Assembly: GCA_964590495.1 (NCBI GenBank)
Contig: CAZPWQ010000093.1
Location: 1 to 14,385 of the forward strand
DNA length: 14,385 nt
Origin: CAZPWQ01 sp964590495
GTDB lineage: Bacteria > Bacteroidota > Rhodothermia > Balneolales > Balneolaceae
Direction: 5' to 3'
In this document: positions 6,691 to 14,373 of the stretch, piece by piece
Position numbering within the stretch: position 1 is the first letter of the stretch
Layout of the letters: each line of letters starts with the position of its first letter
The notes under the pieces: model-generated
Told to the model about the DNA's origin: nothing
The model's database searches: none
What the model saw: the letters and a program-made list of their open reading frames with translations, nothing else
Made by a program: the position numbers and the translations under genes

Positions 6691-7311
6691 CTATTCAAGA
6701 TCTCCTGTTTGCCACGGCATTTCCTGATGTGCAATAAGAAAGTTACTTATACCATCAAATTGTCTCAGCGTTTCTTTGACATTTATTTTGGACTGTTTTT
6801 CAGAGAGATACATTCGATAAGATGAATGTGGATATTCTCTATAATCCTCAACTATCCGGTGATGCTGGGGATTTCTATGAATATAGCAGATCAAATTACA
6901 AAAATAACTATCAGCGTTTACTTTTCTCCTTTTAAACGGCCGTTCAAATAAAGAACCGGAACGTCCATACTTTTTATTAAAAGCCTGTGTATAACTATTT
7001 AAAGCATGTCCCAATTGCTGTGATACAAGTTTCGATGACCATACTTTTTTGGTAAGTTGTTTTATAGTCTTTGTATCAAATCCTTCTGCCTTCAATAGGT
7101 TATTTGTTTCTTTTTGTGTTCGCACCCGGACAAATAAGTGAAAGTGATTTTTTAATAAACAGTAAGCGAAAGTATCAAAAACAGGATAACAGTATTTGGA
7201 ATATTTGCTCAGAAAAAAATTATAGTTAATATACTCGACAAATAAATTTTCTCTGTTATTTCCCCTGTTATAGATGTGATAATAGTTACCTGTCTCTAAT
7301 GGTTCATGCAT
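6691..7311 (-). CDS. REP-associated tyrosine transposase (RAYT)
   Basis: A 206-aa Y1 transposase of the IS200-like TnpA_REP group. It cuts and rejoins single-stranded REP hairpins through a tyrosine-DNA link. The N-terminal motif HIYNRGNNRENLF (12-24), the HUH-type metal motif NHFHLFV (55-61; His56, His58), the likely catalytic Tyr107 in LNSYTQAFNKKYGRSG (104-119) and FERPFK (122-127) are all present. The RAYT-specific C-terminal part has IHRNPQHH (144-151) and YPHSSY (160-165). The gene looks intact. It is visibly more AT-rich than hutI next to it, which fits a mobile origin. The ATG at 7311 has only a weak AGGAAAC upstream. The two flanking repeats are its probable substrates. Confidence 0.9.
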   Translation of the reverse strand: MHEPLETGNYYHIYNRGNNRENLFVEYINYNFFLSKYSKYCYPVFDTFAYCLLKNHFHLFVRVRTQKETNNLLKAEGFDTKTIKQLTKKVWSSKLVSQQLGHALNSYTQAFNKKYGRSGSLFERPFKRRKVNADSYFCNLICYIHRNPQHHRIVEDYREYPHSSYRMYLSEKQSKINVKETLRQFDGISNFLIAHQEMPWQTGDLE

Positions 7312-7351
7312 TTGTTTCCTATTTATTAATAATTAAAAATACAATCCTATC

Positions 7352-7385
7352 AACCCTGACAGGGTTTTGGAACCCTGTCAGGGTT
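7352..7385. repeat. REP-type composite palindrome, right copy
   Basis: A perfect 15-bp stem (7352-7366 with 7371-7385) closes a TTGG loop. It is the same repeat as at 6643-6677 in the same orientation, with one extra T in the loop and a different base before the left arm. It lies 16 bp from the hutI stop and 41 bp from the RAYT start, so it may form a hairpin at the 3' end of hutI mRNA. Confidence 0.85.
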
Positions 7386-7401
7386 AGAACGAGCTACCCC
7401 A

Positions 7402-8613
7402 TTAAATTTCTTTCCCCTTTACAAAGCTCCGCAACCGTCTCGCGCCGCGGTAATGATACATCCAGAAACCGGGATCGGGAGCATCAATAACAGCAAAGTC
7501 GGCATTTTTACCCGGTTCGATTGAGCCCAGCTTTCGATCCCGGTGGACGGCTTTAGCCGCAAAAATTGTAGCACCTTTCAGTGCTTCGGCTGGAGTGAGC
7601 CGCCCCCGGTTGCAGGCGAGCATCATGGCCAGCGGCAGATCGAAACTTGGTGCCGATCCGGGATTGAAATCAGTGGCAACGGCAACATCAACACCTGCCT
7701 CAACCAGCTTTCGGCAGTCGACCGGTTGTTCCTGTGTATAAAGGGAGGCCAGCGGAAGGATTACACCGACGACACCGGCTCCGGCCATCGCCTCAATTCC
7801 CCTGGCTGAAATTTTTTCCAGATGATCAGCGCTAACAGCCTCCAACTCCGCCGCCAGTTCCGCTCCGCCGCATGATGTCAGCTGATCGGCGTGCAGCTTC
7901 GGAGTAAGCCCCGCCGCCTGTCCGGCAACCAGTATCCGGCGCGCTTCCTCAATTGAAAAGGCGGAATCTTCTGCAAAAATATCGCAGAATTCGGCAAGGC
8001 CCTCTTCAACAACGGCAGGTATCATCTCCCCGATAAGCAGGTCTATATAGCCTTCCCTGTTTTCTTTGTATTCGGACGGAATGGTATGAGCCCCTAGAAA
8101 TGTAGGGATGATTTCCATCGGCTGTGTTTCGGCCAGACGGCGGTAAACGCGTAGAATTTTCAGCTCATCCTCCAGTGTTAAGCCGTATCCGCTCTTGCAT
8201 TCTACCGCTGTTACTCCCAGCTCGGATATCTCTTTCAAAAACTGCAACGATTTTTCATATAGCTCATTTTCCGTTGCTTTGCGTGTGGCATTGACAGTGG
8301 ACAAAATACCTCCGCCGCCTTTGCCAATTTCGAGATAACTTTTCCCCTGTATACGCATGGAAAATTCATCAGTACGCCATCCGCCGAAAACCAGGTGTGT
8401 ATGACAATCAACCAACCCGGGGATCACCATTCGTCCACCCGCATTGAACATCTGGTCATTAAAATACTCTTCCGGTAAATCCATCTCCCTTCCCACCCAC
8501 ACGATCTGCTCGCCCTGCCAGACGACCGCCGCATCTCGTATGGGATGAATCTCGGCCTGTCCCCCTTCATCTTTGCAGGTTGCCAGGTAACCGATGTTGT
8601 TAAGTACGGGCAT
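7402..8613 (-). CDS. hutI: Imidazolonepropionase (histidine degradation, step 3)
   Basis: A 403-aa amidohydrolase-superfamily enzyme. It hydrolyses 4-imidazolone-5-propanoate to N-formimidoyl-L-glutamate in the cytoplasm. The metal site is complete: PGLVDCHTHLVFGG at 65-78 (His71, His73), KLHADQ at 239-244 (His241), SADHLEKIS at 261-269 (His264) and ATDFNPGS at 313-320 (Asp315). ECKSGYGL (138-145) and GAHTIP (174-179) are HutI-specific blocks. Length is normal for the family. The ATG at 8613 has no Shine-Dalgarno sequence. It stands apart from hutG and hutH, separated from each by unrelated genes, and is divergent from the AraC regulator. By eye it is clearly more G+C-rich than the RAYT gene. 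Confidence 0.95.
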   Translation of the reverse strand: MPVLNNIGYLATCKDEGGQAEIHPIRDAAVVWQGEQIVWVGREMDLPEEYFNDQMFNAGGRMVIPGLVDCHTHLVFGGWRTDEFSMRIQGKSYLEIGKGGGGILSTVNATRKATENELYEKSLQFLKEISELGVTAVECKSGYGLTLEDELKILRVYRRLAETQPMEIIPTFLGAHTIPSEYKENREGYIDLLIGEMIPAVVEEGLAEFCDIFAEDSAFSIEEARRILVAGQAAGLTPKLHADQLTSCGGAELAAELEAVSADHLEKISARGIEAMAGAGVVGVILPLASLYTQEQPVDCRKLVEAGVDVAVATDFNPGSAPSFDLPLAMMLACNRGRLTPAEALKGATIFAAKAVHRDRKLGSIEPGKNADFAVIDAPDPGFWMYHYRGARRLRSFVKGKEI

Positions 8614-8916
8614 GTTGGAGGAAAGTTTTTTGCGTTATCACAGATAAATTGATTAAAGCATTTTCAAAGACTACAGATTTGAATATTTACAAGCAAGTTG
8701 AAAGATACGGCTCATAAAATCTGGCCGATTCTGTGCAAACACTAACCGAAACATTCGATATTATAGTTCAATTCAAAAGTGACAATTCATTTGCAGCGAA
8801 GATTTTTGACTTTAGTCATTTTTCTCACATCTTGCAAAAGAGGTTTTGCGATTTCGGGAAGATTAACCTCCCTCAAAGGCAGTTAAACAATTCACACATT
8901 CACAAATACAAATCAT
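8614..8916. promoter_or_regulatory. Divergent hutI / AraC intergenic region
   Basis: The 303 bp between hutI and the AraC gene hold no convincing gene. Two dyads are visible: TGACT-TT-AGTCA (8807-8818) and GCAAAA-GAGG-TTTTGC (8834-8849). TTGACT (8806-8811) would serve as a -35 for the AraC gene but the -10 after it is poor. On the minus strand TATAAT (8765 to 8760) could be a hutI -10, without a good -35. The dyads are candidate sites for the adjacent AraC protein or for a hut regulator. Confidence 0.35.
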
Positions 8917-9774
8917 ATGATGAACGTATATGATTTTATGAAAGATCTTCCTCCCACAAAACGGCTCTCTGTGAATGATCTGCTGTTTGCGGAGTATAAA
9001 TGTCCGCTGACCGAAACCCGTTTTGATATGTGGAGCCATCACAACTATTTTGTCTATATTATAAAGGGAAAGAAAAAATGGTTTTCCCGGGATTGCGAAG
9101 TTCTGGCTCAGGAGGGGGATTGCATATTTGTTAAGAAAGGTGCTCATTCCATCTACCAGTATTTCGACGATGAATTTTGCTCACTGTTTATGTTTGTTCC
9201 GGATCAATTTATCAGGGATACACTGCTGGAGAATCAGATGGATATAATCGTTCGGGATAACGATCAGGTTGCGCCTGCCATACTCCGCTTACAAATAGAC
9301 GAGATGCTGACTACCTATTTTTATTCATTTCTCTCCTATATATCAAAAGCCGGAAATCCGGACAAAAAACTGGCAAAACTTAAATTCAGGGAACTGATCA
9401 TGATGGTCACATCCGATTCAGCCAATTTTATTCTTTCCGGCTATTTTCGAAACCTTTGCAATAGTGCCCGTCCTTCACTTCAATCCGTTATGGAGACCAA
9501 TTTTACTTATCCGATGAAGCTCGAAGAATATGCCCGTCTCAGCGGACGCAGCCTGTCTACCTTCAGGCGCGATTTCAAAGAGATCTACAATACAACGCCC
9601 GGCAAATGGCTGACACAGAAACGGCTTGATTATGGCCGATACATGCTGGAACAGACTGACAGATCGGTTTCCGAGGTTGTACTTGATTGCGGGTTTAAGA
9701 ACTCTTCTCACTTTAGCCGTGCATTTAAAGTACAGTTCGGCAAGACTCCCCTTCAACATAAAAAAAATGGCTAA
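8917..9774 (+). CDS. AraC-family transcriptional regulator
   Basis: A 285-aa regulator. The N-terminal part (about 25-100) is a cupin-like sensor domain with HHNYFVYIIKGKKKW and an EGDCIFVKKGAH beta turn. The C-terminal part (about 190-282) is the double helix-turn-helix: KLEEYARLSGRSLSTFRRDF for the first helix pair and a second block ending CGFKNSSHFSRAFK (258-271), followed by FGKTP. The ATG at 8917 is followed directly by another ATG at 8920, and either could be used. It is the first gene of a plus-strand block with a small conserved protein and a methyltransferase, and its most likely targets are that block or its own promoter. Control of divergent hutI is possible. The ligand is unknown. 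Confidence 0.87.
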   Translation: MMNVYDFMKDLPPTKRLSVNDLLFAEYKCPLTETRFDMWSHHNYFVYIIKGKKKWFSRDCEVLAQEGDCIFVKKGAHSIYQYFDDEFCSLFMFVPDQFIRDTLLENQMDIIVRDNDQVAPAILRLQIDEMLTTYFYSFLSYISKAGNPDKKLAKLKFRELIMMVTSDSANFILSGYFRNLCNSARPSLQSVMETNFTYPMKLEEYARLSGRSLSTFRRDFKEIYNTTPGKWLTQKRLDYGRYMLEQTDRSVSEVVLDCGFKNSSHFSRAFKVQFGKTPLQHKKNG

Positions 9775-9932
9775 GCAAAATCTTTGAACGGCTAAGAAAA
9801 GCAGTTTATACAAGTGGAGTATATATTGCCTGCAGACTCTGAAAAAAACTAGAATTCCGGAGTAACAATAAATAGTCCGGTACTTTCTAACCTGTGGTTT
9901 GAAAGCAATATTAATCAAAAAAGGTGAGTAAA

Positions 9933-10205
9933 ATGTTTATAGCCATCGAACACGATATCCACGATCCCGAAAAATTCCAGCAATGTGCCGACGAGGTATT
10001 TCCCCTGCCGGACGGACTCCATGTCCACCAGTTTTTCCCGGCATCTGATATGAGCCGGGCGGTCTGCCTGTATGAAGCATCCTCGGTTGATCAGCTTAGC
10101 CAGTACCTCGATGGTACCCTCGGGGAATCAAGCACTCAGCGATATTTCCCAATAAACACAAAGCATGCAATAGGTCTGCCCCCGGGTTTACAAGAATCAA
10201 AATGA
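9933..10205 (+). CDS. Small conserved protein, probable ferredoxin-like fold, unknown function
   Basis: A 90-aa protein. FIAIEHDIHDPEKF at the N terminus, then VFPLPDGLHVHQFFPA and SRAVCLYEA, and a C-terminal TQRYFPINTKHAIGLP give the strand-helix-strand pattern of small dimeric alpha/beta-barrel proteins. I recognise the type from genomes as a conserved hypothetical but know no function. The ATG at 9933 is preferred over GTG at 9924 because AAGGTGAG then sits at Shine-Dalgarno distance, one of the few clear ones in the window. It lies 158 bp after the AraC stop and 75 bp before the methyltransferase ATG. Confidence 0.72.
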   Translation: MFIAIEHDIHDPEKFQQCADEVFPLPDGLHVHQFFPASDMSRAVCLYEASSVDQLSQYLDGTLGESSTQRYFPINTKHAIGLPPGLQESK

Positions 10206-10280
10206 AGTTAAAATGAGAATGATGTGACCATACTTACTAAATACTCTGTTATCAAACTTAATTCTGGTCTCTGTAAGATT

Positions 10281-11099
10281 ATGAAAAATAAAAATCAGAT
10301 TGACAGTATCCTCGAAATCACCAATAACCAGAAAAAGACCTGGGCCAAAGGTGATTTCAATGAAATTGCCCGACAAAATGTAGAAATGACCGAAGCGCTA
10401 TGTAAAGATGTGGATCCACACCCGGGTCAGAAGGTATTGGATGTAGCCTGCGGAAGTGGAACTGCATCACTGGTAGCGGCGCGTCGTTATTGTGAAGTAA
10501 CGGGTATCGATTATGTACCCGAACTGATCGAACGGGCCCGGAAGCGGTCGGAAGCAAGTGGTTTGAAAGCCGATTTTCTTATTGCAGACGCTCAAGATCT
10601 GCCGTTTCCGGACGATAGCTTTGACGTGGTACTTTCCACATATGGTGTACATTTTGCCCCCGACCAGGAAAAAGCGGCAAGTGAAATGCTTCGCGTTTGT
10701 CGTCCCGGTGGAAAAATCGGTCTGGCCAGTCCGATTCCCGAAGGCTGGAGCGGTGATTTTTTTGCTGCACATGCCAAATATGTCCCCCCGCCCCCCGGGG
10801 TAAATCCACCATCGCGCTGGGGAACAGACAAAGGATTAAGCGAGCTGTTTGGCGAGAATTCCAGATCCATCAAAAGCGAAAAACGAAAAGCTCTGCAATA
10901 TTACCTTTCTGCAGATCATGCCGTTGAGATATTCAGTAATTGGTTTGGCCCTACACTCCGGGCCCTTGAAAAAATCAATGAAGATCAGCGACAATATTTA
11001 TTGGATGATCTCAAAGAGGTATTCCTTTGCTATAATCAGTCATCCAACGGTACGGCAATTATTGAGAATAGGTATCTTCAAAGTATTGTGCATATTTGA
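10281..11099 (+). CDS. Class I SAM-dependent methyltransferase, UbiE-like
   Basis: A 272-aa methyltransferase. Motif I is LDVACGSGT (53-61), the acidic end of strand 2 is TGIDYVPEL, and motif post-I/II is DAQDLPFPDDSFDVV (103-117). After these come FAPDQEKAASEMLRVCRPGG and a conserved YVPPPPG segment. The N-terminal KKTWAKGDFNEIA (18-30) marks a widespread uncharacterised UbiE-like group; the substrate is unknown. The ATG at 10281 is preferred over a GTG at 10224, which would add 19 residues outside the family match. It is last in the AraC, small protein, methyltransferase block and convergent with the ThuA-like gene (stops 41 bp apart, no clear terminator). Confidence 0.85.
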   Translation: MKNKNQIDSILEITNNQKKTWAKGDFNEIARQNVEMTEALCKDVDPHPGQKVLDVACGSGTASLVAARRYCEVTGIDYVPELIERARKRSEASGLKADFLIADAQDLPFPDDSFDVVLSTYGVHFAPDQEKAASEMLRVCRPGGKIGLASPIPEGWSGDFFAAHAKYVPPPPGVNPPSRWGTDKGLSELFGENSRSIKSEKRKALQYYLSADHAVEIFSNWFGPTLRALEKINEDQRQYLLDDLKEVFLCYNQSSNGTAIIENRYLQSIVHI

Positions 11100-11139
11100 T
11101 CAGATATATCATTACCACCGGATAAATATTCCAGTCGTT

Positions 11140-12036
11140 TCATTCCTCAAAGCGGGGTAATTCCGTGACTGCTTCATCCTCACCGGGGAAATTGGAGGGA
11201 ACGGGGAGAGTTACGTCACCGGTGGCGGCCCATTCAATGCCGCGGGCCAGCAATGTGACAAATCCTGTGGATGAAGCGCCTGGTTCATGATGGCCGGGCG
11301 TGAGGCAGAAAATGCGTCCGTCGCCTCGTTTACGCACCCACGCCTGTGGAGCGTAGGTGCCATCAGGAGCCTCAGCGACGGCAAGCACATGCAGATTCGT
11401 ATCCGGGCCGCGAAGGTTGTAGTAGAGCTCATCGGGCGACTGCATCCATATGCCGGGCAGGCCGTTCATGATGGGATGATCGGGATCACGGGTATGGATT
11501 CTAAATGTGTCGATAGGGGCATGGGCTGAGCCATTGCCTTCACCCGGTGGACGTATTATCCGTTCTCCATCTTGGTCGAATGCCAGGTTATGTCCATACC
11601 CGGAATCATGCTCGCGATACGCGATACCGGTCCACCGGTCAAAGATTTCCTGCTTCCAAAAACCGGCCAGTGAAGAGTGTACGATAACGAGGGCCCCACC
11701 TTCGGAAACATAGCGGTCAAGTTTTTCGAGTTCCGCTTCAGGGGCCTGTGACCAGTAATAGATGATGATAATAGCATCGTAGTCGTTGTAGTCTCCGTCC
11801 CACTTGCGCCAGTCTTCGAGTCCGGCGGCAATATGATAGTCCGGCGTGTCTATGCCGAAAGCCTCAAGACGCGGCTCGATCAGCTCAATATTATTTTCCC
11901 AGGGGTGATAACCATACGGTGCGGCTCCGGTAATAACAAGAGTACGGAAGAAAGGTTCATCACGAGTTGCAGCAATCAGGGCCAGACAACAGGCCAGCAT
12001 TAATATTATTCCAGTTAACCATCGCCAACTCTTCAT
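11140..12036 (-). CDS. Exported ThuA-like domain protein
   Basis: A 298-aa protein of the ThuA-like (PF06283, glutamine-amidotransferase-like fold) family. An N-terminal signal peptide or anchor covers about residues 7-23; the two cysteines at 16-17 do not make a good lipobox. Family blocks are GALVIVHSSLAGF (114-126), DHPIMNGLP (186-194), SPDELYYNLRG (200-210) and PQAWVRKRGDGRIFCLTPGHH (230-250). ThuA proteins are linked to carbohydrate use, often beside sugar oxidoreductases, but none is nearby. The ATG at 12036 is preferred over an in-frame TTG at 12051. It lies 160 bp downstream of hutH on the same strand, past a palindromic repeat, so co-transcription is possible but not shown. Confidence 0.85.
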   Translation of the reverse strand: MKSWRWLTGIILMLACCLALIAATRDEPFFRTLVITGAAPYGYHPWENNIELIEPRLEAFGIDTPDYHIAAGLEDWRKWDGDYNDYDAIIIIYYWSQAPEAELEKLDRYVSEGGALVIVHSSLAGFWKQEIFDRWTGIAYREHDSGYGHNLAFDQDGERIIRPPGEGNGSAHAPIDTFRIHTRDPDHPIMNGLPGIWMQSPDELYYNLRGPDTNLHVLAVAEAPDGTYAPQAWVRKRGDGRIFCLTPGHHEPGASSTGFVTLLARGIEWAATGDVTLPVPSNFPGEDEAVTELPRFEE

Positions 12037-12117
12037 TTTATCGTTTTTCAAATCCAGAGATGTAAATTAATTTTGATTACTCATCTTCACCATTTCTATT
12101 ATCAGATGCAAATTACA

Positions 12118-12144
12118 GTACCGCGGGATGCCATCCCGCGATAC
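12118..12144. repeat. REP-like palindrome downstream of hutH
   Basis: CGCGGGATG (12122-12130), one C, and CATCCCGCG (12132-12140) form a 9-bp dyad. It extends outward across one C/A mismatch by GTA (12118-12120) and TAC (12142-12144). It lies 56 bp past the hutH stop and 85 bp before the ThuA-like start. This type of GCGGGATGCCATCCCGC repeat is common in Bacteroidota intergenic DNA (from memory). It is unrelated in sequence to the RAYT-flanking repeats. It may also act as a hairpin at the end of hutH mRNA. Confidence 0.7.
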
Positions 12145-12196
12145 AAATAAACGGGCGGGAGTAAAAAATTCGAAGAAACTACTAATCAAGCGGCGC

Positions 12197-13696
12197 TTAC
12201 ACCAGCGCGGACAAGTTCTTTTCTACTTCCTCCACCATCGAACGATTTTGCAACAGTTTAACCGCTTTGTTGATGTCGTCTTTGAAATAGTGATCGGTAT
12301 CGGCGTGTGGAATTGCATCGCGGACAAACCGGTGCGCAATATCCACGCCTTTGCCGGGTTTCATCGGCTTTCGGAAATCCAACGCCTGGGCGGCGGTAAA
12401 CAACTCAATCGCGAGCACTTGCTCCACATTTTGATAGACCTCCAGCAGCTTGAGGGCGCTGATACTTCCCATGCTAACGTGGTCTTCCTGCCCCAGGCTG
12501 GTGGGGATCGAATCGACTGAGGAGGGGTGGCAAAGAACCTTGTTTTCGGAGACCAGCGCGGCTGATGTGTACTGGGGGATCATAAACCCGGAATTGATAC
12601 CTGTTTCCTCCATCAGAAGCTTGGGGAGCCCATCATGACCGCCAAGCAGAAGATAGGTGCGTCGCTCAGAAATACTGGCAAGCTCTGCAAGGGCTATTTT
12701 GGCATAATCGAGCGCCAGCGCCAGCGGCTGTCCGTGAAAGTTCCCTCCACTGATGATATCACCATTTTGGAAAACAAGCGGGTTATCAGTTACCGAATTT
12801 ATTTCCGTCTCGATAATTTCGCTGCAATGACGCAACCCGTCACGGCTGGCACCGTGAACCTGTGGCACGCATCGAAGGCAGTAGGGATCCTGTACCTTTC
12901 CGCAGTGGCGGTGGGATTCGAGGATTTCACTTTCCACCAGCAGTTCACGCACGTTTTGGGCCACTTCCTGTGCCCCTTTATGTGGACGAATTTCATGAAT
13001 GCGTTCATCAAAAGGCTTGATGCTGCCCTGGAGTGCTTCAAGGCTCATTGCAGCTATCAAATCTGCTGATTTCAGCAGGGTCTGTGATTTTTCGAGCACG
13101 TAGGCGCCATAGGCACTCATCAGCTGTGTACCGTTGATGAGTGAAAGACCATCCTTGGCATGAAGCTCGATGGGTCTAATATCATGCTCTTTCATTGCTT
13201 TTTCAGCGGGTATGGTATCAGTCCCCTTCTCATTCCAGAACGAACCGTATCCAAGCAGCGGAAGAGCCATATGGGCGAGCGGAGCCAGGTCACCCGAAGC
13301 CCCCACACTTCCTTTTTCGGGGATGGCGGGAATGAGATCGTTTTCGCTGAAGTAAACAAGCCGGTCGAATGTTTCTTCAGAGATACCGGAGTGTCCGAGA
13401 CCCAGGGCGTGTAATTTAAGCTGCATCATCAGCCGCGAGATATCTTTTGGGATAAGATTCCCTACACCCACCGAATGCGACAGAATAAGATTGCGCTGCA
13501 GTTGTTTGAGCTGCTCGTCGCTGACACTTTTATTTGCCAGTGCTCCGAATCCGGTATTTATCCCGTACATAGGTTCGCCGCGGGAGAGGGCCTTGTCAAT
13601 GATTTTTCGGGCACCTGTTATAGGAGATTTATCTTTTTTAAGACTTGATATTCTTTCTTCCAGATCCCGGTACAGATGTGATATTGTAACTTTCAC
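12197..13696 (-). CDS. hutH: Histidine ammonia-lyase (histidine degradation, step 1)
   Basis: A 499-aa enzyme that removes ammonia from L-histidine to give trans-urocanate in the cytoplasm. The MIO cofactor forms from Ala-Ser-Gly at 133-135 within GSVGASGDLAPLAH (129-142). YGINTGFG (44-51) supplies the catalytic tyrosine Tyr44. LINGTQ, SVTDNPLVF and GGNFHGQPLALALDYAK are further conserved active-site blocks. These point to histidine, not phenylalanine or tyrosine, ammonia-lyase, as does the presence of hutI and hutG. Length is normal. It has its own candidate promoter and a 14-bp palindrome just before the ATG. Urocanase does not follow; the ThuA-like gene does. Confidence 0.95.
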   Translation of the reverse strand: MKVTISHLYRDLEERISSLKKDKSPITGARKIIDKALSRGEPMYGINTGFGALANKSVSDEQLKQLQRNLILSHSVGVGNLIPKDISRLMMQLKLHALGLGHSGISEETFDRLVYFSENDLIPAIPEKGSVGASGDLAPLAHMALPLLGYGSFWNEKGTDTIPAEKAMKEHDIRPIELHAKDGLSLINGTQLMSAYGAYVLEKSQTLLKSADLIAAMSLEALQGSIKPFDERIHEIRPHKGAQEVAQNVRELLVESEILESHRHCGKVQDPYCLRCVPQVHGASRDGLRHCSEIIETEINSVTDNPLVFQNGDIISGGNFHGQPLALALDYAKIALAELASISERRTYLLLGGHDGLPKLLMEETGINSGFMIPQYTSAALVSENKVLCHPSSVDSIPTSLGQEDHVSMGSISALKLLEVYQNVEQVLAIELFTAAQALDFRKPMKPGKGVDIAHRFVRDAIPHADTDHYFKDDINKAVKLLQNRSMVEEVEKNLSALV

Positions 13697-13699
13697 TGA

Positions 13700-13713
13700 T
13701 CTAAATATTTAGA
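13700..13713. promoter_or_regulatory. Perfect 14-bp palindrome upstream of hutH
   Basis: TCTAAATATTTAGA is a perfect palindrome 3 bp upstream of the hutH ATG and overlaps the start site predicted from the -10 at 13719-13724. The position suits a repressor operator. About one 14-bp palindrome is expected by chance in AT-biased DNA of this length, so the evidence is mainly its position. Confidence 0.35.
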
Positions 13714-13718
13714 ATGTA

Positions 13719-13724
13719 ATTATA
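13719..13724 (-). promoter_or_regulatory. Candidate -10 element for hutH
   Basis: On the minus strand this is TATAAT, a full match to the sigma-70 -10 hexamer, within CTATATAATTAC. The -35 region is poor (GTTTGTG too close). The predicted start is near 13712, giving a leader of about 15 nt. Confidence 0.35.
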
Positions 13725-13935
13725 TAGCTTAAAGATACACAAACTTTACTTCATCATAATTGCATCAGCAGCATACAGGTCTAACTCGGATTTCGCAGGA
13801 ATCTACAGGGTGTTGATATGACGATCAATCTATAATCAGACTTAAACCTTTTATTATTAATAACTTAACTTAACCTTAAATAAAAATTTGTGAGAAATTC
13901 GGGCTAATTAATTTTTCAGATAATAATTGGTTTCC

Positions 13936-14373
13936 TCATCCTTCGACTTTTATGTACAAATCGTGGTATTCTTCCGAACCATCCGGCAGATAACCATAGT
14001 CAATTTTAAATACACCTGTATTAAGTTTCTGCTCTTCGGCCCAGTCATACATTGCACCGAAGGATGCGGGAATTTTTTCAATATCACCTTCATGGCGATG
14101 ATGGATATACTTTTGCGTGGGCAGGCTGAGTGTAGTCATGTCGGGGGGAATATCTTCAAACTCTTCCACTTCAACACAAATCAATTGTACATAGACACCG
14201 CTTTCTTCCGAGCGGCTGATATCCATCATAACTTTCCCTTTCCGGTGTTTTATTTTGTGAGCATTTTCTTTAAAGGTTTTCCATTTTTCCGGCATTTTCG
14301 TAAAAAGCTGTTCCCATTCAGCCAAAACTTGTAATCCGACAGCTTTAAAACCCTCTTTTTCTATAATTTTCAT
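13936..14373 (-). CDS. Stand-alone GyrI-like / AraC effector-binding domain protein
   Basis: A 145-aa protein made only of the small-molecule-binding SHS2 fold seen in GyrI, SbmC and the ligand domains of Rob/BmrR-type regulators; there is no DNA-binding part. Visible pattern: FKAVGLQV near the N terminus, then YVQLICVEVEEFEDIP, the core YIHHRHEGDIEKIPASFGAMYDW (89-111), and YGYLPDGSEEYHDLYI at the C terminus with Glu134-Glu135 in the usual acidic position. Such proteins bind or hydrolyse hydrophobic or cationic compounds. The ATG at 14373 is only 12 bp from the window edge. GATTATACTAAG just before it holds a -10-like TATACT, so the mRNA could be nearly leaderless. It is 239 bp upstream of hutH on the same strand. 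Confidence 0.8.
   Translation of the reverse strand: MKIIEKEGFKAVGLQVLAEWEQLFTKMPEKWKTFKENAHKIKHRKGKVMMDISRSEESGVYVQLICVEVEEFEDIPPDMTTLSLPTQKYIHHRHEGDIEKIPASFGAMYDWAEEQKLNTGVFKIDYGYLPDGSEEYHDLYIKVEG

Larger units (their letters stand above)
6643..7386 (-). mobile_element. RAYT element with flanking REP palindromes
   Basis: A RAYT transposase gene lies between two nearly identical composite palindromes in the same orientation, which differ by one T in the loop. This arrangement is typical of REP-associated tyrosine transposases (IS200/IS605-related), which act on single-stranded hairpins. It sits between the flavin reductase and hutI, 20 bp and 16 bp from their stops. No target duplication is expected for this class and none is seen. 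Confidence 0.7.

Noticed and set aside
6643..7386. CRISPR array
   Set aside because: Only two palindromic repeat copies, separated by an intact transposase gene, with no regular spacers.
8733..8933. 66-codon plus-strand frame before the AraC gene
   Set aside because: GTG start, low-complexity composition, overlaps the AraC start and the intergenic dyads, no family resemblance.
10357..10873. Several overlapping frames on the minus strand within the methyltransferase gene
   Set aside because: They lie antisense to a gene with clear SAM-binding motifs and have no recognisable domains; they are shadows of its codon use.
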